A DNA stretch of 64,000 bases from Sialis fuliginosa (lineage: Eukaryota > Arthropoda > Insecta > Megaloptera > Sialidae): the NCBI GenBank assembly GCA_961205875.1, contig OY540814.1, forward strand, positions 4,260,993 to 4,324,992. Reading direction: 5' to 3'. Below, piece after piece: positions 50,724 through 61,181 of this stretch (within the stretch, counting starts at the first letter, position 1; each line of letters opens with the position of its first letter). The notes below the pieces were generated by a model. That model did no database searches. It worked only from the letters and a program-made list of their open reading frames with translations, and had not been told where the DNA came from. Both the position numbers and the translations under genes were made by a program.

Positions 50724-51731
50724 TATAAGCTTTCAAAGTGTGACATAATACTTGCAGTCGTTCTCACGAAGTTCCCTCCCCCCCTTCCCTTATACCGCTA
50801 GGGAAGACGTAGTTTATGTCAAAATGTTTAGCTTCCATTAGTTTGATCGTATGGCCCCACGGACATTTGTTTGTTTGTCTTGCATTGTCCAGTCCGGTAC
50901 TGCGCCCCTGCATTATTATTTGCATTTTTCCCAACGCTCACCGGTAGCAGATATGATTGGTACATGCTGAGTGTTGTAAGTATCCAGCCACTCGACTAAT
51001 GATACACCCGCGCGTACGTGATAGCTATTTACGGTTATCTCCATTGGCGGCGGTCGACACTTCCTGTTTTTGTTGTCGTGAATAAAGAAGTGCGGATGTA
51101 GGAGATTTGACGTCCATGATTCGCTGCTTCTTTAAAAATATGATTGGTGTTGTCAACGAGAATGGAAACGAGCGGTGCACAGAATATAGATTGTGCAAGG
51201 GGCTTTCTCAAACGGCCTTATCGTCACATTTGTTTTATTCTTTTTAATCTTGTATTTCTTATCAAATATTCAGAGCTCTTTGTTACATAAAATATAGAGT
51301 ACTCATTTTCATAATGTGACGCATATAATAACGGGAACAGCGTTGAATCAACGGTGGTATCGGGTAGAGACTTCTCACGATGAAATATAATTCCTTCCAG
51401 GTTAAAATATATTATTACCGACAATTTAAAAATATACTGATTCCACCTTAAGAAAATTATTAATTAATAATGTTAGGTATTATAAAGAATTTGCATTAGA
51501 TCAAAAGCTAGTAGAGACAAAAAAAGTGATGAATAGTGATGCATTCGGGAAGTTAGATTTTTTTGGATTTTCTCTTTATATGTTCAAAGATGAGTTGAAA
51601 ATAAAAAATTTAGAAAAATCGGCCATGTGCGTCCCGAGAAAATTGCATAATTATGCATTTTTGATACATTTCGAGGGTACCGCCACACTGTTTTTGAAAT
51701 ATCTCCGGTCCTATAGGACGTAGAAAAAAAA
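50724..51731. other. Unassigned DNA with a GC-richer patch
   Basis: 50,760-51,180 is noticeably richer in G+C and CpG than its surroundings (for example ACACCCGCGCGTACGTGATA at about 51,005) but shows no coding frame, consensus splice donor or repeat ends. It could be a regulatory element or an alternative first exon. The 65-codon open frame at 51,526-51,723 has no recognisable domain. Confidence 0.35.
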
Positions 51732-52434
51732 ACATCTACCAAGTAAATGCACAGTGCTTCCTCGTGCTAAATTCATCAAAGGTAGTTAATTATTCAACAA
51801 TTTAAATAAAAACCGATAGTGTTTATATAATTACCTGGAATTGGTTAACCATTTAATTTTTATTCAATTTTACTAAAAAATATTACTTCGAAATTTTTCT
51901 TAAAACGCACCTGAATATTTTTAACCGACTTCTATATTTTTAATTTTTTGACAATTTCAATCTAAATTTATGCAAAAATCAAAATGACATTTAAAACGTC
52001 AAAATGACATTTGAAACGTCAAAACTACATTTTATATATCCAAGCAAATATCAATTTAGAAAAACAAAACACGAATTTTTAAAATATTCTATAAAATTTT
52101 CACGTAACATGTGCCGTTCTTGAGATATCTTGAAAAAATAAATATTTTGGGGTGTCACCCATCCCCCTTACACACGATTTTGATGATTTTGAAATGGGGC
52201 CGTCCTCAAGACAGACCCAACCATCCAACCAAGTTTCAATAATATTGATTCTGTGGTTCATGAGTTATGCGTGTGACAAGGATTCAGGAGACAGACGGAT
52301 ACATGGACACACGAACGGACGGACACACAGACATACAACACGGAACGAAAAGTGTTTTTCTTGACGTGAAACGGATAAATCAATTTAAAATTTTGAAATC
52401 GGAGAACATTTTTTTTGTCTCAATCTGAAACGAT
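51732..52434 (+). mobile_element. Unclassified interspersed repeat, copy C
   Basis: Third copy of the family at 32,494 and 38,201, more diverged. It has a small insertion after ATTCATC (about 51,775) and a deletion around 52,085. It keeps GGGGTGTCACC, CCCAACCATCCAACC and the GGACAGACGGAC-type run. Its right end is replaced by another repeat fragment near 52,435. Confidence 0.7.
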
Positions 52435-52760
52435 GTCAAAATGTACATCTCAATTAGTAGAACATGACCATATTTTTAATTTTTTTTCTAACTCAAAAAT
52501 GGCGCCTGTAAGTGGTTCCAAACATTCCACGTAGTACGTACTTCGAAACATACACTCGTGTATGTCTTGCCCGAATTATTTTTTGTTGTTGATTTTGAGT
52601 ACCTACTTATTGTTTCAAAACTTGTGTGACACCACAACAGTGGTGGGGGGGGGGGGGTCACGAATGTGGCAACCTTGACAAGGCCGGTGAGGGGTGGGGT
52701 AAAAACCATTAAATTTGTGTGACGTAATTTATGGATGGTCCCTAAGGTCCCTAATTTACT
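52435..52760. repeat. Chimeric repeat fragments
   Basis: AACTCAAAAATGGCGCCTGTA (52,480) matches repeat text at about 24,165. This is followed by a G-run of about 14 (52,645) and the widely dispersed insect repeat text GTGACGTAATTTATGGATGG (52,719). The matching minus-strand open frame is a repeat artefact. Confidence 0.5.
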
Positions 52761-53890
52761 GGACATAAGTCAAGTGTAAAGAATACTTTTTGTATAAAAG
52801 GTTTTAGAAGGCGTCAAAAAATTTAAAGGCATATACACTACTATACAGTGTCATTTTAGTTTATTCGACATAGCTAATAAATTAAAACAATTAATAAAAT
52901 GGGTAAATAATTTTGATTAATTGTGTTTTAATTCATCAGCTGTGTCATTGACTTCGAATGTCTGTATGTTATATTTTTTAGTGTAGTACGTTTGTTAAAT
53001 TAATAAATATTTATATTTAAATTTAATTGCAAATAAATCGCTAAAATATTCGACATGACAAATACACCAGGAAAAAAAATGCTTATGCCGTGTTTAGACT
53101 GAAAAAACAAAACAAAAGTGCAACAAACCCTGTACATTTTTTAATACGAACTAATACGAAGTGTTTTAAAACACCGTATTGCTGTTTTGTTTTTCTTCTT
53201 CTAAACATGGTATTAAATTTACATTTACCTACTATGAAAATCTTATTATAACTACATTTTGTTCGTACAGATATAATTTTATTAAAAAAATGTAGATAAA
53301 ATTTTATGAGTTTTGGAAAACCCCTAATTGTAGATATGGTTTATCATTACTGACAGTGTTTAAAATGCGTCATTTCATAATTTTGATTAGTTTTCAATAG
53401 TTCATCTATAAATTGAAACTTGTTATATTAATAATATTTAATTTACTAATTGTTATCTAGGTGTAGGCGTGTAGGTATATTTAAAATTTAAATGAATTAC
53501 CCTTAATTAACGTAAAACTAGTAAAAGAACGGTTTCTAAAATCGACCGTTTTATTATACCGGATGTTCAAAATATGTAATTACATATATTACGAATTTTT
53601 AATTCTGAAAATTATGTTGCTTACAGAACAATTTTTTAGACAAAAGTTATTAAGTTTCGTTCACAGGGGCAATTTCATTTTATTTGATATTTTTTTTTTC
53701 AATGGTAACTATGGTTTTTGAAATGAGAACTTATACCCAGCTTTGTTTTAAAAATTTGATTTTAAATTGGGAAAAAAATTCAAATAAAAAAGGTTTAAAA
53801 AATGTTGTATTTTTTATGTTCTTTTTTTACAAATTAATTAATCGGAGTATACAGATCTGTATTAATTATAAATATTTATTATTGTTGCAG
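52761..53890. other. Upstream flank of the tweety coding exons
   Basis: AT-rich, no coding exon seen. It ends at a good acceptor, TTATTATTGTTGCAG, at 53,890. If the transcript starts further upstream, this is intron sequence. Confidence 0.45.
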
Positions 53891-54154
53891 TTGCTCAAGC
53901 ATAGGAGTCGTAGATGAACAGGATGACCTGATCTTGTGTGGCTGTAATCTGCTTTGTAGAACGAGTGACGTCCCCCCAGGTTGCAGAGAGACTCAGTATA
54001 TGTGACGTGACCTGGGGTGGTTGCGATGGGGGTCTCTGACGGTGATTACACTCCTTCGCAATTGGCCAAGTTGTTGCACGAACTGCCCCATATCAATATT
54101 ACTTTGCAGAAAGTGAATAGTACGTTTGCTATCCAGTCAAAAGTTTATTTAGAG
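53891..54154 (+). CDS. Ttyh: tweety homologue, exon 1 coding (start at 54,026)
   Basis: Tweety (TTYH) proteins are five-pass plasma-membrane proteins described as large-conductance, swelling- or calcium-linked chloride channels; their channel role has been questioned by recent structures. The exon probably begins after the acceptor at 53,890. ATG at 54,026 opens 43 codons, with an in-frame TGA just upstream at 54,008. The peptide contains the family N-terminal signature LAKLLHELPHINITLQKVNS and ends YLE, with N-glycosylation sequons NIT (N24) and NST (N31), consistent with an extracellular N-terminus. The donor is GAG/GTGCGT at 54,155, phase 0. CDS exon coordinates are 54,026-54,154; 53,891-54,025 is 5' UTR. 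Confidence 0.9.
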
Positions 54155-54220
54155 GTGCGTACGAAAAGGGTTTCTGTAATTTAGGATATTTAATAATAAT
54201 AATATGCCTGTTTGTTTCAG

Positions 54221-54535
54221 AGTCTTGGTATAATAGCATCGATACCTGCAGCATGGCTTTTAGTAACACTAGTGATATTACTTCTTTATTTGTCGAGTAA
54301 GTGTTGCGAAGGGCGTAGTCACAAATCCAGTGATAGAGGAAGGAAGGGTGGTAAAGAAGGGAAGAGCTCTGCTCCGCTTACAGCCCCACGATTATTTTTG
54401 GCTGCCGCTGCTTTACTTTGCGCTGCAACAACGGGATTAGGACTTTACGCAAATGACGATCTTCATAATGGATGTTTGCAAGTTTTATCATCTGCCAAAC
54501 AACTTGTTAATATTGTTTCAAATGTTAGAAATCAG
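54221..54535 (+). CDS. Ttyh: tweety homologue, exon 2
   Basis: 105 codons (residues 44-148), bounded by TTTGTTTCAG and CAG/GTATGT, phase 0 at both ends. It encodes SLGIIASIPAAWLLVTLVIL, the first membrane segment (about 46-67), a basic cytoplasmic loop rich in K, R and G, and a second membrane segment (about 100-118) ending GLGLYANDDLHNG, a strongly conserved tweety motif. Identification of the family rests mainly on this exon and exon 5. Confidence 0.93.
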
Positions 54536-54865
54536 GTATGTTGTCAAATATCTTTTCTGTTTTATTTTATGTACTAAAATAACATTGTACTTCAGTAAAA
54601 GATAATATTACTCATGCAGTAAAAATTTATAACATTTTCTACACCCAAACATGTGGTTGAACATCTGTTGAACAGATTTTTGCTTGCAAAACATGTTTCT
54701 TGTATTGTTTGTGAATTTTGTTACAAATATTTGGAAAATACATTTACAATTTACAATTTAATGATTCTTGTTTTCTGGGTAAATATCACATCGTCTTGAT
54801 GGTTATATCTTGAAAATCACAATAATATTGTAATATTTCCTAACTGAATTGTTTTTTTTTTGTAG

Positions 54866-55098
54866 ACTCGGACCATAAGCGACTCTTTGTCAAATTCAAT
54901 CCAACCCCATTTAACAGATTTAGGTGATATTTTTGAGAATCCTGTATCGAATACAACAGCACTTGCTAAATTAGACGCAGCATTAAGTGCTGTAAAAAGA
55001 AATGCTACCAATGCGGAAAGGGCGGCAAAGGAGATTGCTAAACCTCTTGTCAAACTAGGGGTTGGAATACCTGGTGTTACGCAGTCGGCTGCTTCAAA
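54866..55098 (+). CDS. Ttyh: tweety homologue, exon 3
   Basis: Residues 149-225 plus two bases of codon 226. The acceptor is TTTTTTTTTTGTAG at 54,865 and the donor is AAA/GTGAGT at 55,099. It encodes part of the large extracellular region between membrane segments 2 and 3: SIQPHLTDLGDIFENPVSNT and an alanine-rich helix. There are sequons at N177 (NTT) and N194 (NAT). The family carries the TALAKL-type helix here. The following intron contains a hAT MITE at 55,117. Confidence 0.9.
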
Positions 55099-55116
55099 GT
55101 GAGTATTGGTTTAAAT

Positions 55117-55460
55117 CAGGGCTTCAAACCGGAACTGAACCGAAAACCGGAAAAACCGTTATTTTTTGCCGGAACTGAACCAAAATAAAAATATCGTTTT
55201 TTTCGGTTCATATACGCGTTAAATTATCTTATTTCCCACTTCAATTGTCGTTCGGACTATCATACAAGTAAAAATGTTCTAAATTATGGTAGAAAATAAA
55301 TTTTTAATATAAATAATTTTTTTTTATTAATCACTCGGAACTGAACCGGAAAAACCGTTATTTTTTTTTAGAACAAAAACCCGGAACTGAACCGAAATAT
55401 ATTTTTTTACTCGAACCCGAATGAAAACCGAAACGAAAAAAATTACGGTTCGAAACTTTG
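55117..55460. mobile_element. hAT-like MITE in tweety intron 3
   Basis: Ends CAGGGCTTCAAACCG and the complement of CAAAGTTTCGAACCG. Flanked by GTTTAAAT on both sides (55,109-55,116 and 55,461-55,468), a perfect 8-bp duplication. The interior repeats CCGGAACTGAACCG-like motifs. Starts 18 bases after the exon 3 splice donor, unusually close. Confidence 0.88.
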
Positions 55461-55543
55461 GTTTAAATATTACTAAATTTATTTATTTTCCACTCAAAAT
55501 ATTACTGTAAATACTTTGATAATATTATTAATATTTCTTGTAG

Positions 55544-55973
55544 ATGGGAAATGATCCGTTGGTCAGCTGCCATGGGCATTCTATCTGCCCTTCTTGCTTT
55601 GTGCGGAGCTGCTCTCGCCGGAGCCGCACGGAGATCACGCAGATGTCTGGTTGCTACATCGGTGCTGGCTCTTATCGGTTCCGCAGCTGCTTGGTTACTA
55701 GCTGCTGGCGGCTTGGCCATAACAGTAGCGATGGCTGACTTTTGTGTGGACCCAGACAGTCACGTTGCATCTTACCTAGTCGGATCCCCTGAAATTGTTC
55801 ACTATTACACTCATTGTGAACCTCATCGAGCTAATCCATTCACACAGAAGTTGAGAGAAGCGCAACAGAATGTAGCTCGGATGAGAATGGGGTTGGGGAC
55901 TGTGACACCGATAGCGCTGGATTTATTTAAGAATAGAGAACTACAACCTAAATTGTCTGCACTTACAACAGAG
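55544..55973 (+). CDS. Ttyh: tweety homologue, exon 4
   Basis: Completes codon 226 and runs to residue 369. It begins with the family motif KWEMIRWSAAMGILSALLAL (membrane segment 3), then segment 4 (VATSVLALIGSAAAWLLAAG), then the extracellular loop with ADFCVDPD and HYYTHCEPHRANPFTQKLRE, where the conserved cysteines lie, ending LSALTTE. The acceptor is TTTCTTGTAG. The donor GAG/GTTCGT is weak, but the phase-0 join to exon 5 restores the conserved TTE/VNAADR text, so the call is firm. Unspliced reading would add about 50 non-conserved residues. Confidence 0.92.
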
Positions 55974-56224
55974 GTTCGTAAAATCATACAAAATAAAATG
56001 ATTCATTCAAAATTATTTTTAGACAGTATTACTATAGGCTTTTGTGGTTGTTGTCCGTATGAATTAAGTTTTCAGGTTGTTGCATATATATCCTTACTTG
56101 ACTTTTCAACTCTCATGTTTTCTTTCTGAGTCGAAACCTCAAGTAAGAAAATACGACATGTACAATAGCCCAGAAACTTAGTTCATATATTTTATTAATA
56201 TTTGTAATTTATTTTGTTTAATAG

Positions 56225-56433
56225 GTGAATGCGGCAGACAGAGGATTGGCTTCACTAGCAGCGTTGCTTGATTGCCGTGCACCTTACACACAATGGGTGT
56301 CAGCTATGAAGGGTCTCTGTGGTGGAGCACTCCTCGGCTTAGCTTTACTCACACTGTCACTGGCTGTCGCTGGTTTACTACTCTCCATATTAGTATGTCT
56401 AGCGAGCCATACATGGATTTATTTACGTAAACG
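56225..56433 (+). CDS. Ttyh: tweety homologue, exon 5
   Basis: Residues 370-438 plus two bases of codon 439. Encodes VNAADRGLASLAALLDCRAP, the conserved GLCGGALLGLALL and the fifth membrane segment (about 402-426), closing with SHTWIYLRKR, the hallmark start of the cytoplasmic tail. The acceptor is GTTTAATAG at 56,224 and the donor is CG/GTATGT at 56,434. The next intron carries a repeat fragment ending CGCTACGCCACTG (about 56,927), a hAT-type end. Confidence 0.93.
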
Positions 56434-57434
56434 GTATGTATCACGTACACTGAAATTTTATTTTTGTAATTATTTAAGATAGATATATTGTAAAAGACAA
56501 AGAATTCCAAGATTTTAGTCCATTCTATTTATATAAACAATTAAATTTGACCAGAATGAACTCTTAAGGATATATATTAAACAGTCAGTTAAAAACTTTG
56601 GCTAAACCTAGAATTTACATTTATCTCTTGGATATCTACCATCTGTGAAACAGGGCATAAGCGCTGTTTTTGATATTTCTATAACAATATTATATTTATT
56701 TTGTTAAGGTAGTTCTCGTGCTACAGTACTATCAAAAAGTTACGCTCATAATACCAAAAAAAAAAAAAAGTTTTCAGTTGCATATTTTGGCCTATGGCTC
56801 TTTATAAATTGGGTTTATGCTATGCGGTTCAAAAAGTTAAGGACCATTTGGCGCCCTTCTATAAGTGGCGCCCGGGGCATGATAGACCCCCTTGTCCCCC
56901 CCTCGCTACGCCACTGACCCAAAGCTGTCTTTATAGATTATTACAAACACACTTGCCCAATGCACCTTCAAATGGATGTTATAATAATTCAAGAAAATTT
57001 GCTCCCTTCCATACAAACATCTAGCTGCATACAATGTTGCCAGATTGTTCTATTCAATTCGTCGATATGTAGATTCTTTGTTAAAGTTTAATACTTTCCA
57101 TGGTTGTATAAGTGCTGTTTTTTAATTTTATGACTAAACACTTTTTTTTGATAAAAAACTACCAAACAGCAAAGGGTTATTATTATAAATACAATTGTAT
57201 TTCAAAAACAAAACGGTCAACATTTTGAATAATGCATTTTATTGAAATTTTATTGTAAGTTTTTTATTCATATATTCATTTACCATATGTCGTTGAGGCA
57301 ATTAATGTAGTTCGCACAAAAATAATAAAGATTATTATTGAAATGATGTTTGTACAAGTACTATCTTAATCAACCAATTAAATGAAAAGAAATTGTATAT
57401 TACTATCATAATATTGTTAATATTTTTTTTGAAG

Positions 57435-57780
57435 ACGAGACTATTCACCGGTGGACGAGTCAGACCCGTTCCTGCCATCTGGTTCAGCAGCATCGCAAGC
57501 GGTTGCTGCACGGACGCTGCAGGCCGGGACGCTTCCTCGAGGGCCCCCGCATCATCATCGCAGCCAAGGGTCGTACTCAACATCGTTTCCAGTGCCTGCG
57601 GCGGCCAAAGCGGTGGATGCGATTGGGAGTCTGGGTCCTCCGCCCAGTTACGTGGCCGCTTTGCAGCTGGACCAGCATAGACTGGCCGCTGAGAAACTGC
57701 AGAACAAAGCGGGGCCCAGCCCCCAGTCTCATCAGCTGCCTACGGCCCCACTGCCGTTTCAGTTCTTTGATGAACTGTGA
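57435..57780 (+). CDS. Ttyh: tweety homologue, exon 6 with two alternative ends
   Basis: Starts after TTTTTTTTGAAG at 57,434 and encodes cytoplasmic tail residues 439-553: RDYSPVDESDPFLPSG, a Pro/Ser-rich part, and GPPPSYVAALQL. The PPSY (508-511) is a PPxY motif of the kind bound by Nedd4-family WW domains, a known partner type for TTYH proteins. Read through, it stops at TGA 57,778-57,780 (protein ends PFQFFDEL, 553 aa), with an AATAAA 100 bases on. Alternatively it is spliced at 57,776: GAACT/GTGAGC is a good donor that overlaps the stop codon, and its phase fits exon 7 exactly. Confidence 0.88.
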
Positions 57781-57879
57781 GCATGCCTGCGCATGATGCA
57801 GCTTTTTTTTATTTTTTATTTAGTCGTGTGTTGCTAGATACAATGTAGTTATTTAAATAATACGGCGGGGTTGTGTTAA

Positions 57880-57885
57880 AATAAA
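57880..57885 (+). terminator. Poly(A) signal for the short tweety transcript
   Basis: AATAAA lies 100 bases after the exon 6 stop codon. It is followed by a cleavage-like ACATTACAG and a GU-rich run (GTGTGTTTTTATTGTTGTTT) at 57,894-57,915. This supports an mRNA that ends inside what is intron 6 for the long form. Confidence 0.65.
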
Positions 57886-58522
57886 AACATTACAGTGTGT
57901 TTTTATTGTTGTTTGTGCTGTATAATATGATAACATTAGACGTAAGTGCCTTAATAATATTATATTTATTCCTATTTCATGTATAAGTTAGATTAGTCAA
58001 CTTACATTTTATCTAGCAACATTATATTTAGTTTTAATATTTATTTTCATCTGAAAATTTGAGCACGTTTGCTTGTATGTGAATATTCTTATATGCAATT
58101 CAATTATATTTTTTAATTATTATTTTTATGAAGTTCGTATTATGGTAATGATGAATTTAATTTTCATTTTTTATTTAAAACTGTCTAAATGAATCGTTAG
58201 AATTTTTATGCAGAATGAGTTTATAATGTATTTAATTTTTTGAGAATCTTTATTTTAATTTCCTAATCAAAAAAAATGATTAAATTGTTACTATAAAAAT
58301 GTATTATTCTAGCATGTAAAGATGATCAGCATTTGTTTTAACGAATGAGAAGATAAGATAAGTATTAATTTATAATAAAAGGGGGGTAATATTTTATTAT
58401 TTTTTGTAATTAAATAAAAATTGATATGGTTCAGTAGCTAGAAGGCTGTGACAGACAGACAGACACAGTGCTGATTCCATAAGTATTCCTTTTTGTTTGA
58501 TTTTTGTTATAATTATGATATA

Positions 58523-59260
58523 CAGGGTAGTTCAATAGTGCGTCCGGCTTTCCTAGCGCACTTCCTGTAGGAGATAGAAAAAAAAAGTTTGGTACATAAT
58601 ATTATTGGTTTGAAAAGACCAACGTCGTAAAATTATTTTCAACAATACAGGGTGTCCCATTTTTTCATTATAACAAAAACAAAGATTTTTTAAAATGGAA
58701 TACCCTATAACGTTTTATGTCGTCCGATGTAATTTTTTAACCTCTACATTAACGTCTGTTCATTTTTTAATTTAGTGACAGTGTTGCCAAATTAAAATTT
58801 TTTTTCCGAAAAATTATCCATATTCAGGTTCAACTATAAAAAATCGTAGCGACCTCGTTTTTTTTAAAGTGATGAATTTTTTTAGCAATAATGTTAGTCC
58901 ATGTAAAGAGTAACATTTTGGTAATAAACAATTTTAATTTAGTTCTACAGAGTGTTAATAAAAAAATGCCAAAGTTTGCAATCTTCAAAATGATAAAACT
59001 CATTTTTTTCAAATGTGACTACCCTTTTTTTATTTCACTATTCGATGGGTTTTTTTCTTCTTTTCAATTTGTGTAGGAAATATCTTAGCCTAAACCTCAT
59101 ACTTTCTGAGATATTCAATAATTTTCACAAAAGTAACCATTTCACCACGTTTTTATGCACGTTGGTCTTTTCAAACCAATAATATTATGTACCAAACTTT
59201 TTTTTCTATCTCCTACAGGAAGTGCGCTAGGAAAGCCGGACGCACTATTGAACTACCCTG
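58523..59260. mobile_element. TA-flanked MITE in tweety intron 6
   Basis: A 738-bp element. It begins CAGGGTAGTTCAATAGTGCG and ends in the exact complement, with TA at 58,521-58,522 and 59,261-59,262. The outer arms of about 105 bp are nearly identical, through TCCTACAGGAAGTGCGCTAG and GGTTTGAAAAGACCAACGT. Tc1/mariner-type duplication. Small open frames within it are not genes. Confidence 0.88.
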
Positions 59261-59879
59261 TATATTATTTTGGATCTTTTTAATATTTATATCAATAATA
59301 AAAAATTTCAAAAATATTTTTCATTACTTTAACATTACTGTATTACATGAAATTCATTTGCATGATTGTTATCATTAGAATATCGCATGTTGAATGCAAA
59401 TTATCTTATTTAGCAAAAAAATATATATAAATGAATATTTAATAATGCGAATTATTTTATGCATATAAGTTTTCACTTTGATTTCGATAATGATTAATAC
59501 ATATTCTGTTGAGAAGAATTCAGCTATTTTTCAAATGAAAATTGAATATTTTCATATATATTTTTTATACATCTGTGTTTTGTAATATGCAGCAAATACA
59601 TGATAGTGTTTTTTTATAATTTATGTTGCATTTTTACATTTTTATTAACAAGCCAACCTGCTCCAATTTAAATCAAAATATCCATCCTATTTCAATTTAC
59701 GAATAATATATTTATATCCTATTAAAACAAGTTTTTAAGTAAAAAGAACAATATTTATTTTTAGGGAAATAAGTATTCATGTTTATATTCATTCATGATA
59801 AAAAATAATTTAGAATTATTTACAACCAGAAAACGGAGAAACTGGTTTCTTACTCACTTAAAACTACATAAATATGTAC

Positions 59880-60028
59880 ACCTTAATCACAATAAAATAA
59901 TGTCATTCGATACGTGTTCCAATTTTATAAGAAGTCCTCATCAATAATGCGTATTATTAGACTCCTGATGAAGACTTCTTGTGAAGTCGGAACACGTATT
60001 GAGTGTTATTGTTTTGTTTGGTTAAGGC
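59880..60028. repeat. Hairpin-forming inverted repeat in tweety intron 6
   Basis: ACCTTAATCACAATAAAATA at left pairs imperfectly with the complement of GTTATTGTTTTGTTTGGTTAAGG. The inner stem is stronger: ATACGTGTTCC with GGAACACGTAT and AAGAAGTC-TCATCA with TGATGAAGACTTCTT. Either a small MITE or a hairpin RNA precursor. Confidence 0.55.
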
Positions 60029-60496
60029 GTACTTATTTAGTTTTAAGTAGAATTATTGAGGTAAGTTTATAAAAGTTTTTGGAAAATATATATTATAATT
60101 TAAGAAGAACAAAATCAATAAATTATATAAATAGAAAAATTACATATTTAAAATGTCGAATTCTTGAAATATTTGTTATTCATTTTCTTTGCATGTGCAT
60201 AATTTCGATCTTATATCTTTTATATTCGTACAAATCAATTGTGGTTGCTAAATTTCAAAATAGTATATTTTATGTTGGTTTTTTTATTCGCTAGTTATTA
60301 TCAATTTTAATATCACTTAATCTTGTTGTCAGTCGTCACCATTTTAGTTGAAAAGAAAATTTGTGATACACCACCTAAAATAAAACATCCATCTTTATTC
60401 ATTACTAAAACTAATTTAAATTGTGACAAACGTTGTGTATCACAAGTTTTAAACGCGTTAGTTATAGTATAGCATAATAGTCTAGAACTAGTACAG

Positions 60497-60675
60497 TGTG
60501 TATACAATGTACCGCATGGATGGTTACAGAGATGGATGCGACAACCGACATAGTCTTACACTCGGGCGAGATGGACAAGGGAGCCATATCAGTCATCTGC
60601 GCTCCGGACATGCAACACTGGGACGATTGCCATCCCACGCCTCAGCACACCACGACTTGTCCGGACCCAATAATG
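60497..60675 (+). CDS. Ttyh: tweety homologue, exon 7 (long isoform)
   Basis: Residues 553 (split Leu, CT+T) to 612 plus one base. Begins VYTMYRMDGYRDG after the acceptor CTAGAACTAGTACAG at 60,496 and contains HATLGRLPSHASAHHDLSGP, matching the TLGRLPSH tail motif of insect tweety proteins. The donor is AATG/GTATTA at 60,676. The tract before the acceptor is pyrimidine-poor, so an upstream alternative 5' boundary is possible, but the frame is fixed by the conserved motif. A further small exon between 6 and 7 cannot be excluded. Confidence 0.82.
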
Positions 60676-61122
60676 GTATTATTCTTCATTTGTTGTTTAA
60701 TTATTAATTTAAACAAATTCATTTTAGTTATTTCCCAATCTTCTTCTCTATTCTATCATTATGTTTTGGACCGATGTTTTCCATTTAACCACTGGTCGAC
60801 TTCTTTTTTTTTCTTTCCTTAGGTGACCATTTCATAATTAATTTAGGCCTTCTCTCTTTATATATCCTTTGAATGTGGGCGTACATAGGATTTTAAAGGG
60901 GCTCTTAGTACATAAGTTAAATAACTTTGTAAAAAACTGTTTTCATCGAGCAAATTTATTTAAAATTTTTTATACCAAAAGTACAGTAAAATTTTTAATT
61001 TATGATTTTTTATAGTAGAAATTCTACCATACTTATAACCTAGACTATAGACTAGGTTGTAGTATTATTGACCTAATGGTAAATCCGTTGCTGACTTGAA
61101 TATTATGTATGTTTTGTTACAG

Positions 61123-61181
61123 GTAAGTACGCGACTCTGAGCAAACAATGCAAGACTCTGGAATCGTCTGATTTCTACTGA
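61123..61181 (+). CDS. Ttyh: tweety homologue, exon 8 to the first stop
   Basis: After the acceptor TTTTGTTACAG at 61,122, GT completes Gly613, followed by KYATLSKQCKTLESSDFY and TGA at 61,179-61,181. This C-terminus is characteristic of long insect tweety isoforms. The full product is 631 aa. The reading frame stays open after this TGA (see next entry). ATTAAA at 61,836 is a candidate poly(A) signal. Confidence 0.88.

Noticed and set aside
52488..52766. Minus-strand 92-codon frame with a proline run
   Set aside because: Produced by a G-run and dispersed-repeat text; not a gene.
55544..56129. A 192-codon single-exon reading of exon 4
   Set aside because: The last part (after 55,973) is unspliced intron; conserved tweety text resumes at 56,225 in phase 0.
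57393..57796. Overlapping frames of 95-97 codons around exon 6
   Set aside because: Shadows of the proline-rich tweety exon; only one frame keeps exon phase and the PPSY motif.
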